Assembly: GCF_003369915.1 (NCBI RefSeq)
Contig: NC_046676.1
Coordinates: forward strand, 4,774,001-4,838,000
Origin: Drosophila miranda
Taxonomy: Eukaryota > Arthropoda > Insecta > Diptera > Drosophilidae
Reading direction: 5' to 3'
Length of the DNA stretch: 64,000 nt
Under the pieces are notes generated by a model. It was not told the origin of the DNA and ran no database searches. It saw nothing but the letters and a program-made list of their open reading frames with translations. The position numbers were made by a program, and so were the translations under genes. Positions 53,221 to 64,000 of this stretch are shown here, piece by piece. The stretch's first letter is position 1. Every line of letters starts with the position of its first letter.

Positions 53221-55396
53221 TGTAATGTGCCAGAAATTCATATTCGTAGAGGTGTGAGATTGTATGTACGGATGGAGGTTGTACATACTTTTTTTGACGG
53301 TCAGACACCAATAGTATAGCAGGATTTCGGAACGTGTACCTCTAGCTATGCTCTATGAACTCAGATGACTTTGACCCCTTCTCTACCCTCCCTACCTTTG
53401 TATGCCGTTTAATCGACAGCTTAACCCTAATCGAGCGCATCTCTATTTGATCATCGGACTTCCTCAGGCTCTACTCAGGACAAACACGAAAGGTTTAATG
53501 TTCCATTATTATCTACTAATTATTATTTAATAATTCAAAATTTAAGGGTTTGGACTTCATGGTTTTCCAGATAAGTATAAACTTAGCACAAAGTATATAA
53601 ATAAAGAAGGAGGAAATAGTAGCAGGTTATACCTAGTTATATGTGTATATAGCCAATCCGCTTTAAATTATGGCACTGATATGGTTGTTTTATATACCGG
53701 AATAGAAGTTTTATAAGACAGATATATATTTCGAAAATACTCGAGAATTCCGTTTAAGGAAGTTCGTAACTCACTCATACTTTATACGAATTATCCGGCG
53801 TGTCCGTTGAGCTCAAGGGGCGACGTAGGAACATATTCTGAGGAAGGGAGAAAAATTATGAATAGACAGGTCTTCACTTCTAATTCGGATGAAACACCGA
53901 TTTTCTTTCCATATTCATACCCGTACGACGACGATTTGCCACTCAACGGCTGATCTTAAAAAAAATGTGGTTTTCATTTGCGCTAATTTCTAATTATGGG
54001 TAATTATATACATTATTGGTTTTTTATACCCGATACTCAAAATGAGTATTGGGGTATATTAGATTTGTGGTAAAAGTGGATGTGTGTAACGTCCAGAAGG
54101 AATCGTTTCCGACCCCATAAAGTATATATATTCTTGATCAGCATCAATAGCGAGTCGATTGAGCCCTGTCTGTCTGTCCGTCTGTCCGTCCGTCCGTCCC
54201 CTTCAGCGCCTAGTGCTCAAAGACTATAAGATCTAGAGCAACGATGTTTTGGATCCAGACTTCTGTGATATGTCACTGCTACAAAAATATTTCAAAACTT
54301 CGCCCCGCCCACTTCCGCCCCCACAAAGAACGAAAATCTGTGGCATCCACATTTTTAAAGATACGATAAAACCAAAAACGAAGAATCGTAGAAAATGACT
54401 ATATGTTCTAGAGTGTAAAATCTCAACCAGATCGTATAATTATTATAGCCAGAATCAAGAAAACAATTTCATTCTTTCTCGCTCTGTCTCTCTCTAACAC
54501 ACAGGTTTCATGGTCGGTTTTGCCAATTGCAAAATATGAGTTCAAGGATCTCAGAACCTATTAGAGCCAGAGCAACCAAATTTGGTATCCACACTCCTGT
54601 GATATCGGACCTTGACCGTTTCGTGTCCAAATTTCGCCACATCCCCTTCCGCCCCCGCAAAGGACGAAAATCTGGGGCATCCTCAAATCTCAGAGACTAT
54701 TAAGGCTAGAGTAACCAAATTTGGTATCCGCACTTCTGTTAGATCTCACTATAAAACGTATATCTCAGAATTTCGCCCCACCACCTTCCGCCCCACAAAG
54801 GACGAAAATCTGTTGCATCCACAATATTGCATATTCAAGAAAACTAAAAACGCAGAATCATAGATAATGACCATATCTATCAGATTGCTGAATCTGGATC
54901 AGATCGGATCATTTTTGTAGTCAAAAGCAAGAAATCAATTTGCAGTGGCCACGCAGCGCCCGACGACAAGCTCAGACTGATTTTCTGTCTCTCTCTTTGT
55001 CGTGTCGTTTAATATTAGCGGCGTCTGCCTAAGGAGAGCCATACTGACTAAGTATCGGGTATAAATGTAGAGTTGCGGTCTCCGCAGCAACTCACAACGT
55101 TCCCCCTCGTTTTCTTTTTAAATCTATAAAATACAAAAATAGTTAGTGCGTAGCCTAATCTTTAATAAATGGAAAATCTCATGACGAGACTCAAAACTAA
55201 TACTTTGGTACATTTTCACACGACGACTATTAAACGGCAGTGTGGATCGCCGCAGAATGTTTTATTTTCACAGTTTGAGAACCACTCCACACACTGCGAA
55301 GAACTACATGCGAAAGCCTTAGCCGCGCGCTTGATTCATAAGCGAGAAGGGTGACGAGTGCGGCATATTAGTTTCTCCGTACTCGCAAGAAAACCA
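53221..55396 (-). repeat. element 2 LTR b (shared middle LTR)
   Basis: Serves as 5' LTR of copy 1 and 3' LTR of copy 2. It lacks the about 190-bp and about 100-bp segments of LTR a, as does LTR c. It carries the DINE-1-like copy at 54025-55113. The right edge is tentative, placed by analogy with LTR a. Confidence 0.65.
54025..55113 (+). mobile_element. DINE-1/mini-me-like element inside LTR b
   Basis: Same insertion site and nearly the same sequence as 45737-46855, but the GTCC tract is shortened to about three units (54186-54200). Confidence 0.85.
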
Positions 55397-55839
55397 TTCT
55401 TCTCGACTTACTCCAAAATGTACTTCAGCTCAAGTATGCATCCACATAACTTCGGGTTTCACTCTAGTATATCTTCGGACGGCTCTTTCTGGTTTATTTG
55501 GTTGTAGTTATCGTTGGTTTATGTAGATGCTGGTTCCTGGGAAATCCGAGGTCTTTCCCAGATCTACTAAGAAATCGATGGACTTTGACGACCTCGTTCT
55601 TGGAGGGGGGTCAATTGGTTTTTCTTTCCCAGTGTCGAACGTAGTAAGATTTCCAGCCCTATGATACGAGACTGTTAAAGCTGTGTCACTATTGTAAGGT
55701 CCAAATACCTTTTATTTTTCTTAATCCAAAAGGAATAATGTAGTCCACCAGAACTTCAATTTACTTGGCACGTGTTTGATTGCACAACGTTTTCAAATTC
55801 ACTTGGATCTATATATTTGTATAAAAAGACACATCCGAA

Positions 55840-56070
55840 TTCGCACAGCTTCACTATAGCAATGATCTAGCCAGAAGTTCTATTACTTGCATTAGCCCTT
55901 ACGATCGGAACTTTACCTTCCACAACCAACGGGGTAATCGTACGATTTTAGACAAAGCTTACACCTTGCTTCCCTAGATAACGGAGTTCTCGTACGATGC
56001 TTAGCAAAGCTTACACATAGCTTCCACGACTAACGGAGTAATCGTATGATTTCTAGTAAAGCTTTAAAAC
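55840..56070. repeat. about 52-bp tandem repeats near the 3' end of element 2
   Basis: Three units in copy 2 sharing CTTCC..., AACGG(A/G)GT, TCGTA(C/T)GAT and AAAGCTT, located beyond the pol stop. Copy 1 (47575-47670) has lost about one and a half units, apparently by recombination between repeats. Confidence 0.7.
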
Positions 56071-56337
56071 ATAACTCCCACAGATCCACGCTGCTTCTCT
56101 AAATTAGACATTAAGCTCTTCAATGGAAGCTTTAACTACTGCTCTCTTGTAATTGATCTCTTATCTTGTTTTTGTAAAGAGAAGAGTTAATGTTAAACGC
56201 GAGGGCCGTACTTCCCAAGCTGTTCTCTGAGTTTTAGAGTCACAACTGGCCACTACACCACAGTTGAGGAAGCGCTAGTTTTAACTGGCGAAGCCTAAAC
56301 GGAAAAAGGACAGTTGCCTAGTGTTTCACTTGTATGT

Positions 56338-58872
56338 CTTTGAGGTGAAATATTCCTAAGTTTTTACCCTGTTCGTTCTTCAGTTGATAATAGGATGAGC
56401 CAACTCGTCTAGATACCACGGCTGAAATAAAAACCGCGCTAACTTTGCATTGCTTTTTAATAGCATTGCTTTGCAGATTCCAGTACTGGCTCTCCAACCT
56501 TACTCTACTTTCCGACAGCGTAGATTATATCGCTGCATTTTGTTCATGTGACTCTTTCACCTTTTTCTTTGCCGATTCGCGAATAATTTGTAGTGCTTCC
56601 GGATAACTAATGCGGCTATCCTCCGATAAGAGTCTTAAGCGGCAAAGCAACTCATAGTCTTTGCCATTCAGAATCATATTTTGTCCAAAGGTTAGGAAAT
56701 AGGGCGAGTACCCGGTGCTTTGGTGAATGTTGGATCTGAGAGCAGCACTGATTTCCGGTAATTTGGTATCCCAAGTGGAATGATCCCGGCTTATGTAAGC
56801 TCTTATAGCTGCTAACACCGATCTATTGAGTCTCTCACTGGCATTCGCCTGTGGTGAATATATCGCCGTACGAATATGTTGTATCCCAAAGCGGGTTAGA
56901 AAAGCCTGAAAGGCTCCAGAAACGAATTGAGATCCGTTATCTGTTAATATCACCTCGGGGACTCCAAATGTACAGAACAAATAATTTTCGAGGTAATCGC
57001 ACACCCGATTGGAAGTAAACACCGTAAGAGGGCATAGGAAATGAAATTTTGTGAAGTGATCTACGATAATAAGTAAACCAATATGCCCTTTCTTGGATCG
57101 GGATATGGACCCAGCAAATCCATATAAAGCTTTTGAAACGGACGATCAGACACCATTGGTTTTCCAATGGGTGGTTTCAACACGGTGTTCGGGTGTTTGG
57201 TGTGACGACACACTTCACAATGAGTTACATACTCACGTATTTGCTTGTTCATTTTTGGCCAAAACAAATATCTTTTAATCTTTTCGATGGTTTTCCCTAC
57301 TCCACTGTGAGCGGCATTGAGCGGATCATGGGCCCGCGAGATTACACCTTGGGTGAGTTCCCTAGGAATCCACAATTTCCAAGATAGATTATCTACACCA
57401 TTATTTCCCTGATCAGGTTCGGTTCTTTTGTAGAAAAAATCATTGAGAATCTTCAAGTCTGGTAATTTGTCTTGCTTAGCGCGAATATTATCAATTAAGG
57501 TCATATATTCTGGTGATTTAAATTCTGCGGCAGATAGATCAACTATCGGACCCTGCTCTTCCATTTCAGAAACAGTAATTTCCTCTTTACGCGATAGGGC
57601 ATCCGCTACCACGTTTAGTGAGCCCTTCCGGTGCGTTATCTCAAAAGAGAATCCCTGTAGTTTTATGGCCCATCGAGCTAATCTACCAGACAACTCCTTC
57701 TGACGCATAAGCCATTGTAATGAGGCATGATCGGTTATCACCTCGAATGCCTGACCTTCTACATAAGCACGAAACTTTTTAATTCCCTTTATCACCGCTA
57801 AACATTCTAATTCCGTGACTGAGTAGTTTTTCTGAGCTTTAGATAGGCTTCTCCTTCTTCGTTTTTCTGAGCTAACACACAACCAATTCCTACAGTACTA
57901 GCATCACATAACAGCAAAAAGGGTTTTGAGAAATCAGGAGTAGACAAAATGGGAGCTGACGTCAGGCACTGTTTAAGTTTTTCAAATGCCTGATTGGCCA
58001 AAGGGTTCCACGCATACGCTTTCGGTTTCTTTAATAGTTCTGTGAGGGCGCAACTTACCGTTGCATAATTGTCGACGAAACGACGGTACCACCCAGCAAG
58101 ACCAAGGAATCGTCGCAATTGTTTTACCGTCTTGGGAACGGGGAATTCTTTAATAGCTTCAATTTTACTCGGATCCGTCTTTACCTGTCCGTATCCAATG
58201 ATGAACCTCAGATACTTAATCTCACGCATGCAAAAGTGCGACTTGGCAATGTTTATCGTAAGATTAGCCTTTCGTAAGTGTACTGCAACTTCTCTCAGTA
58301 ACATTAAATGGGATTCGAAATCGTCTGATAAAATTAGAAAGTCATCGAGGTAAACAAACACTCTCGTACGCAAGTTAGCAGGTATTACCTTATCCATTAA
58401 ACGACAGAGGGTTTGTGAGGCATTGGTTAGACCAAAAGGCATAACTTTGTATTGATACAGCGGTCGGTTAGGTATGGTAAACGCGGTGTATTGGCGTGAA
58501 GACTCCTCTAGGGGAATTTGCCAATAAGCATGCTTCATATCGAGTCCCGTTATGTATTTGGCAGGTGGCAATCGACTGAGTATCCCATCTATATGGGGAA
58601 GGGGGTATGCATCTTTTCGGGTATCTTTCGGTGTTGATCTCTCGAGAATCAAGGCATAACCTATTCTTGTTCCCTTTCTTTACTAGGACGCAATTGCTAC
58701 TCCATGGACTATTTGAAGGTTCTATCACGCCCAGCTTAATCATCTTCTCTACTTCTTCGAACATCACTTTCTCTTTCGCGGGGAAATGGGCCAATGTCGT
58801 TGTTTGACGGGTACTTCGGCATTGATTACCATAGAATGTTGTATTAGGTGTGTACGACCTAGTCCGTCGCAT
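56338..58872 (-). pseudogene. element 2 copy 2 pol, broken
   Basis: Homologous to 47920-50475 but split. There is a 4-base gain near 58627, a loss of about 28 nt at 57846 between RT and RNase H, a one-base loss at 57105 in the integrase, and several small losses at 56440-56535 in the integrase tail. Motif C is intact here (YLDD, codon 58344-58346), unlike copy 1. RNase H and integrase motifs are as in copy 1. It cannot make a full Pol as it stands. Confidence 0.92.
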
Positions 58873-59519
58873 TCATATGACGGGAAGGTTCTTATTACCG
58901 CCTCTAATTGGTTCCTTTGTTCTTCATTTAGGGAATGCATTTTAGGCGTTTCCTTCATAATCGTGTCGTCTCTATTCTCCAAACAGCTAACAGTTGCTTC
59001 TCGGGTCAATAATTGGGATAGAAGACCGAAATCTTTCCAAAAGTCAACTCCTAAATAAACATCTTGCTTTAAATCTGGTATGATAAAGAACTCTACTTCC
59101 TTAACTATTTTACGGAATTCAATCGGAACCACCAATTTGGACACTACGGTACAAGCTTCGTTGCTGGCAGTGCGTATGGTTCCCAAACACTTCTGAGACT
59201 GTGGGTGATGTGCTAAAAAGGTTGCTGCTCTCCCACCCAAACAACTAATGGTTGCTCCTGAATCCAGCAAAGCCTTATAAGTTTTCCCTTCGATCATTAC
59301 CTCCGTGTACAATCGGTTATCTGAACTCAGAATAACTGCTGAGACTAAACGTTTTCGAACAGATTGGACCTTTTTCCAGAACGCTCGTCTCCGGACCGTC
59401 GATCGTTTGGGCTTAACTATCAATTTAAACCACGTATTCACATTTTCTGAATCTAACTCTTTGCTCTCCATCGTTTGAGTCGCTACATCTATACCTGTAC
59501 AAATTTGGTGTAGTATCAT
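58764..59519 (-). CDS. element 2 copy 2 pol N-terminus with protease
   Basis: Open frame with a leader (from MILHQICTGIDVATQ), aspartic protease site LLDSGATISCLG, the VYLGVDFW strand motif, and a C-terminal linker toward RT. It lies in the -1 frame relative to gag. It is lost into another frame at 58780, where one G of a G-run is missing relative to copy 1. It contains the 28-nt and 77-nt segments missing from copy 1. Confidence 0.85.
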   Translation of the reverse strand: MILHQICTGIDVATQTMESKELDSENVNTWFKLIVKPKRSTVRRRAFWKKVQSVRKRLVSAVILSSDNRLYTEVMIEGKTYKALLDSGATISCLGGRAATFLAHHPQSQKCLGTIRTASNEACTVVSKLVVPIEFRKIVKEVEFFIIPDLKQDVYLGVDFWKDFGLLSQLLTREATVSCLENRDDTIMKETPKMHSLNEEQRNQLEAVIRTFPSYECDGLGRTHLIQHSMVINAEVPVKQRHWPISPRKRK

Positions 59520-59581
59520 ATCCGGTTTTACGTCAACTACCCCTTCGGAAAGCCCTCTTAAGGTAGTTGGTTTACTTTCGT

Positions 59582-61078
59582 TTAGTTGCTGTTCTTGGTC
59601 GGATGTACTGACTGGGCTCCGGTCGGTACATCCCGTTTCAAGTTTTTCGCTGGGTTACATTTGACGCATCGAGGTTTATAAATATCCTTAGCACCACACC
59701 CATAGCAGAAAATTCGCCTTTCTCCTAAACAATCATCAAAACGATGCCCTTCCTGGTCGCAGTTCCAGCATACTAGTTTCTTACGATAAATCTGCGAAAC
59801 GTCTTCTTCCTCCATATCTTCATTGTCCGTAAGTATTTCTGCTACATTCGGTTTGCTGAATTTACCTCGTGGAAAAGGGTTATGGTTGTCTTTACAGAAG
59901 TTTTCGTGCTTGCGAACTTCTTCTCTCAGGCCAGTTCGATCGCTGATTTTGAGATGCAAGAGTTCATATCTGAGGGCCGTTTTTGCGTTACGTTTTAAAA
60001 TGTCTACTAACTTATTTTCGCTAACCTCGTGTGAGAGCCTGGACACTAATTCTTCGACGGCCGTCTGGTAATCGTCAAACGATTCACCCTCTCTCTGACG
60101 GCGTTTTCTAATCAACTCCCACAAGTCGAAATCATCTTTAGCATCATCGAATCGTTGTCTAAACGAGGCAGAAAAAGTTTGCCAAGAAAACTGTGGGTTC
60201 TTTCTATGGAAGTTCCAAAACCAATCGCTGGCTTTAGACGAGAAAAGCAGATGCATATTGTCACAGAGTAATTCGTAATCGTTATTTAAAGTGGAGGATG
60301 TAAGTGAACGAACCCTGTACAGGAATTCGTCGACGTGCATAGCGTCTTTGGATCCGTCAAACTTTAGTCGCCAACTGGCTAAGATATTAGCGGCCTTCCC
60401 AGGAGCTATTGCCCTGTTAGAGACATTTGGATGTGGTTATCCCCTTTCCCTTCCATTTTCTGAAGACAACGAGTTTCCTGTTATATTAGGCTCGTGATTT
60501 TGCCTTGTCGCTTGCACAGGCGTGCTATCTGAAGCTATAGTCATCCTACCTAATTGTCCGCGTAGGTTTTCTTCGATCAAATTCTTAACGAATGAACTTA
60601 GCTCCACCATCATATCTTTCTGCTCACCTTTTATCAGGGCTTGTATAACCTCAAGGGTTCTTTCCGGCATATCTCCTTCGCCCGACCTATGGCTGATACT
60701 GCCCAAAGAATTATCCCGAAATTGTTGAGACTGCAACCTAGTATGCATCCCTCTGCGCGATGTAGTTCCCCGTCCCTGTTTAGGCCTAGCCCCTCTTGAC
60801 TTTTGATGTCCTCTCTCCGAACCCATGTCGGGTGGTAATTCGGCTGCTAGAGTATTCTCATCAATCGAAAGTTCCTCCGGATTCAACTCCGCCCTACATA
60901 CGGGGCAATTTCTGTTATTCTTCACGAACTCTTTCATGCAAGTATCATGATACCGGTGCCCACAAGACGCAGTACATATTAGTTGACTTCTTCTTATGGC
61001 TTCTTGACATATACCACATATCTGGGCGTCCACGTCACCCGACGCCTTGCCCCCTGGAGTACGTTGTACTGGTGACAT
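59582..61078 (-). pseudogene. element 2 copy 2 gag with nonsense codon
   Basis: Same layout as copy 1: RING-H2, linker, capsid, zinc knuckles. Codon 60435-60437 is TAA where copy 1 has TTA (Leu), so translation would end after the linker (213 aa) and leave a RING-plus-linker protein. Below the stop the frame is open to the normal end at 59582. Confidence 0.92.
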
Positions 61079-61658
61079 GTTAAGGTAACCCAGTAATACG
61101 AGTTCTGATCACTAAATGTGGAAATCCCTAATTATAGGACCAAAGCTTCAATAAATTCTACAAAATTTTCCTAAATACCCAATATTTGTCCTTTTCGAGC
61201 TTGACTCCGTCCGATATACGCTTTCGCTTGTCGCCGGAATATAACCTCAATGAAATCTAAATTGGTCTATGGTATGTTTATGTGGTCGGTAACCTTGGCA
61301 ATGGCTAATTTCCAAATCTATATCTAGAAAATTAGACTTCCGAAAGCCATCGATACTCTTCCCTCATAAACTCTTTTGGGGTTATCCTATTATAATTTGG
61401 CCGACCTATCCGCCTTTGTGAATAGCTGTCGTATATTCGCAAATTAATTCTGGTAACAAAAAAATATCAGTTTCCATCCCTTGCTACCTGTCGGATTCTA
61501 TTTGGTTAGGTATTCCGAAACTCAGAATCTTAAACCCAAAATTCCATCAATATCCTCCGTTACAGTAGTTGGACGGGAAGTATTAATTTTAATGTGGAAT
61601 TTAAAATTGCAACGAGCAAAGTTTTTGGGGGTTTTAACCAGTAGTAACTCGTACTCTG

Positions 61659-61676
61659 GCCCCACGTTGGGCGCCA
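61659..61676 (-). promoter_or_regulatory. element 2 copy 2 primer-binding site
   Basis: Identical to the site at 53198-53215 and placed just inside LTR c. Confidence 0.85.
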
Positions 61677-62064
61677 ATCTATGTAATGTGCCAGAAATTC
61701 ATATTCGTAGAGGTGTGAGATTGTATGTACGGATGGAGGTTGTACATACTTTTTTTGACGGTCAGACACCAATAGTATAGCAGGATTTCGGAACGTGTAC
61801 CTCTAGCTATGCTCTATGAACTCAGATGACTTTGACCCCTTCTCTACCCTCCCTACCTTTGTATGCCGTTTAATCGACAGCATAACCCTAATCGAGCGCA
61901 TCTCTATTTGATCATCGGACTTCCTCAGGCTCTACTCAGGACAAACACGAAAGGTTTAATGTTCCATTATTATCTATTAATTATTATTTAATAATTCAAA
62001 ATTTAAGGGTTTGGACTTCATGGTTTTCCAGATAAGTATAAACTTAGCACAAAGTAATTAAATA

Positions 62065-63392
62065 ATTCCGCCCAACCTCCTGAGATGGATTTCTAGCTAT
62101 CTTTGTTCTAGGTCTCAAAGAGTCCTCTTCAAAAACTCCCTCTCTTTCCCAGTAAAGGTTTCTTCGGGAGTACCACAAGGCAGCCATCTAGGCCCCTTAC
62201 TCTTCACACTCTTTATTAATGACTTACCTTCAGTATTAACATACTCTCGAGTACTTATGTATGCGGATGATGTTAAACTCTGTGTCCAGTACAAGGACAT
62301 TTCATTTCATTCTCGCTTGCAATCCGATCTCAATAACTTTCAGTCATGGTGTTGTGCAAACTTGTTACACCTTAATGCCTCGAAATGCAAAGTTATGACA
62401 TTTCATCGTTCTAGCCCTTTGTTGGCTCCTTACACCCTATTTGGTGGTTCTCTTGAGAGAATTACCCTGGTGGATGATCTGGGTGTTATGTTAGACCCCA
62501 AGTTAAAGTTTTCCGAACACATTTCTACCATGGTAAATAAGGCCATGAGCGTGCTTGGGTTTATAAAGAGGTGGTCAAAGGAATTTGACGACCCCTATAT
62601 AACAAAGACTCTCTATACCTCGCTTGTTCGTCCAATCTTAGAATACGGCTCCTGTGTATGGTGCCCTCAGTACAAAGTACACCAGGACCGTATAGAATCA
62701 GTACAGAAAAACTTTTTACTCTTTGCTCTGCGGGGCCTTAACTGGGATGCGGGTGTAAGACTCCCATCTTACTCTAGTAGACTACTATTAGTAAACCTCC
62801 CATCCTTAGTTAACCGTAGAAAAATGCTTGGTGTGATATTTATGCACAACTTGATCAGGGGTGACATAGACAGCCCTGATCTGTTGAGCCGCATAAACTT
62901 CACGATTCCTATTAGACTGACTAGAAATTTTATACCGTTGTTCCTTCCACTTTGTAGATCGAATTATTCCTTGCATGAACCGTTTAGGGTCTTATGCTCG
63001 GATTATAATTCCCTCTACCATATTATATCCACCACTAATTCTCTTCCTCTTATTAAATTATTAATCCTTACACACCTTTCTATTAATTAGTAACTGTAAT
63101 GGTATTTGTACTTTGATTGCATGCTTAGTTTCTTAGTAAGTTTAGTACTAATTTTCCTCGAATGTTAGTCTAATAGCTATATTTCTTGCATGTTCGCGTT
63201 TGGTTCGGCTACGCACCGCGCGTCATGCGGCAGCGCCCCTCGGTCGGTTGGGCGGGAGGAGGGCTGCGTTTTGCCTGGGATCCGCGCGTAACAGCCTTCT
63301 GCTGGTGTCACACGGGCCACTTGACGGTGCAGTAACTGCATCGCCTCTTGAAAGATGCAGTCATTGCATGTCAACGTCCACAAAAAAAAAAT
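62065..63392 (+). mobile_element. 5'-truncated LINE inserted in LTR c
   Basis: Non-LTR retrotransposon fragment: RT 3' half, 3' UTR with a GC-rich segment (63200-63350), and a poly(A) tail at 63382-63391. LTR sequence resumes at ATAAAGAAGGAGG. The 5' truncation and A tail are typical of target-primed insertion. Confidence 0.85.
62068..63090 (+). pseudogene. LINE reverse transcriptase, C-terminal part
   Basis: About 340 codons open to the stop at 63088-63090. RT motif B region SGVPQGSHLGPLLFTLFIND, motif C MYADDVKL, then DDLGVMLDPKLKFSEHI and YTSLVRPILEYGSCVWCP, typical of Jockey/CR1-like LINEs. The endonuclease and RT fingers are missing through 5' truncation. No internal stop, so the insertion is young or recently active. 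Confidence 0.88.
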
Positions 63393-63814
63393 AAAGAAGG
63401 AGGAAATAGTAGCAGGTTATACCTAGTTATATGTGTATATAGCCAATCCGCTTTAAATTATGGCACGGATATGGTTGTTTTATATACCGGAATATAAGTT
63501 TTATAAGACAGATATATATTTCGAAAATACTCGAGAATTCCGTTTAAGGAAGTTCGTAACTCACTCATACTTTATACGAATTATCCGGCGTGTCCGTTGA
63601 GCTCAAGGGGCGACGTAGGAACATATTCTGAGGAAGGGAGAAAAATTATGAATATACAGGTCTTCACTTCTAATTCGGATGAAACACCGATTTTCTTTCC
63701 ATATTCATACCCGTACGACGACGATTTGCCACTCAACGGCTGATCTTAAAAAAAATGTGGTTTTCATTTGCGCTAATTTCTAATTATGGGTAATTATATA
63801 CATTATTGGTTTTT

Positions 63815-64000
63815 TATACCCGATACTCAAAATGAGTATTGGGGTATATTAGATTTGTGGTAAAAGTGGATGTGTGTAACGTCCAGAAGGAATCGTTTCC
63901 GACCCCATAAAGTATATATATTCTTGATCAGCATCAATAGCCGAGTCGATTGAGCCCTGTCTGTCTGTCCGTCTGTCCGTCCGTCCGTCCGTCCGTCCGT
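63815..64000 (+). mobile_element. DINE-1/mini-me-like element inside LTR c (cut by window)
   Basis: Begins TATACCCGATACTC at the same LTR site as in LTRs a and b, and runs into the (GTCC)n tract at the window end. Confidence 0.8.

Larger units (their letters stand above)
44622..64000 (-). mobile_element. element 2: tandem array of a gypsy-type retrotransposon
   Basis: Three LTRs begin TGTAATGTGCCAGAAATTC at 44622, 53221 and 61682, with two internal regions between them, both on the minus strand. The order is LTR-internal-LTR-internal-LTR, so the middle LTR is shared. Gag has a RING finger; pol has protease, RT, RNase H and integrase; no env is seen. The tandem form is expected from recombination between LTRs of two copies, or between sister chromatids. 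The array continues past the window. Confidence 0.88.
61682..64000 (-). repeat. element 2 LTR c (5' LTR of copy 2), cut by window end
   Basis: Same start as LTRs a and b and the same two missing segments as b. It is interrupted by a LINE fragment (about 62065-63392) and by the DINE-1-like copy starting at 63815. Confidence 0.8.

Noticed and set aside
44622..64000. An endogenous retrovirus with an envelope gene
   Set aside because: Only about 0.8 kb lies between the pol stop and the LTR in each copy, and it has no open frame with envelope features.

Overview
The window is Drosophila nuclear DNA. Introns are short with GT-AG ends, the serpin cluster and its neighbours match the D. melanogaster 42D region (Muller element C), and the DINE-1/mini-me type repeats with (GTCY)n tracts are typical of Drosophila. 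From general knowledge I favour an obscura-group species, but the sequence alone does not prove it.

Left part (1-17 kb): gene-poor DNA around one clear gene, coronin (coro, minus strand, 6 coding exons, 540 aa). The DNA on both sides of it shows microsatellites, CT/GA-rich tracts and, near 15.4-16.3 kb, a diverged triplicated repeat mixed with ATATACC motifs.

Middle part (17-28.5 kb): a dense host gene block. First comes a minus-strand NRF-6/acyltransferase-3 membrane protein gene (8 exons, 728 aa), with one intron that appears to be GC-AG. Then come four serpin genes. The first, on the minus strand, is Spn42Da. It has a tandem set of alternative last exons, each encoding a different reactive-site loop: one furin-like loop ending in HNEL, two other open loops, and one killed by a stop codon. 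A second minus-strand serpin and two plus-strand serpins follow. All four share a 142-nt penultimate exon in the same phase, ending at the serpin hinge, so the bait loop always sits on its own exon.

Right part (28.6-64 kb): almost entirely nested transposable elements. Element 1 (28,632-41,012) is an LTR retrotransposon with a 4-bp target duplication (ATAA). It has lost its reverse transcriptase, RNase H and most of its integrase, and carries fifteen copies of a 93-bp (31-codon) repeat after the protease. A fifth serpin starts at 44,331 with its own promoter and is cut at 44,621 by element 2. Element 2 is a Ty3/gypsy-type retrotransposon present as a tandem array, LTR-internal-LTR-internal-LTR, running off the window end. 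Its Gag has a RING-H2 finger at the N terminus. Each LTR carries a DINE-1-like element at the same site. A 5'-truncated LINE lies in the third LTR.

The picture is a serpin cluster invaded and broken by retroelements. Neither copy of element 2 looks able to make a full set of proteins: copy 1 has two frameshifting deletions and a changed RT active-site residue, and copy 2 has a gag nonsense codon and several pol frameshifts. Exon limits were inferred by eye from splice signals and reading-frame phase, without transcripts.
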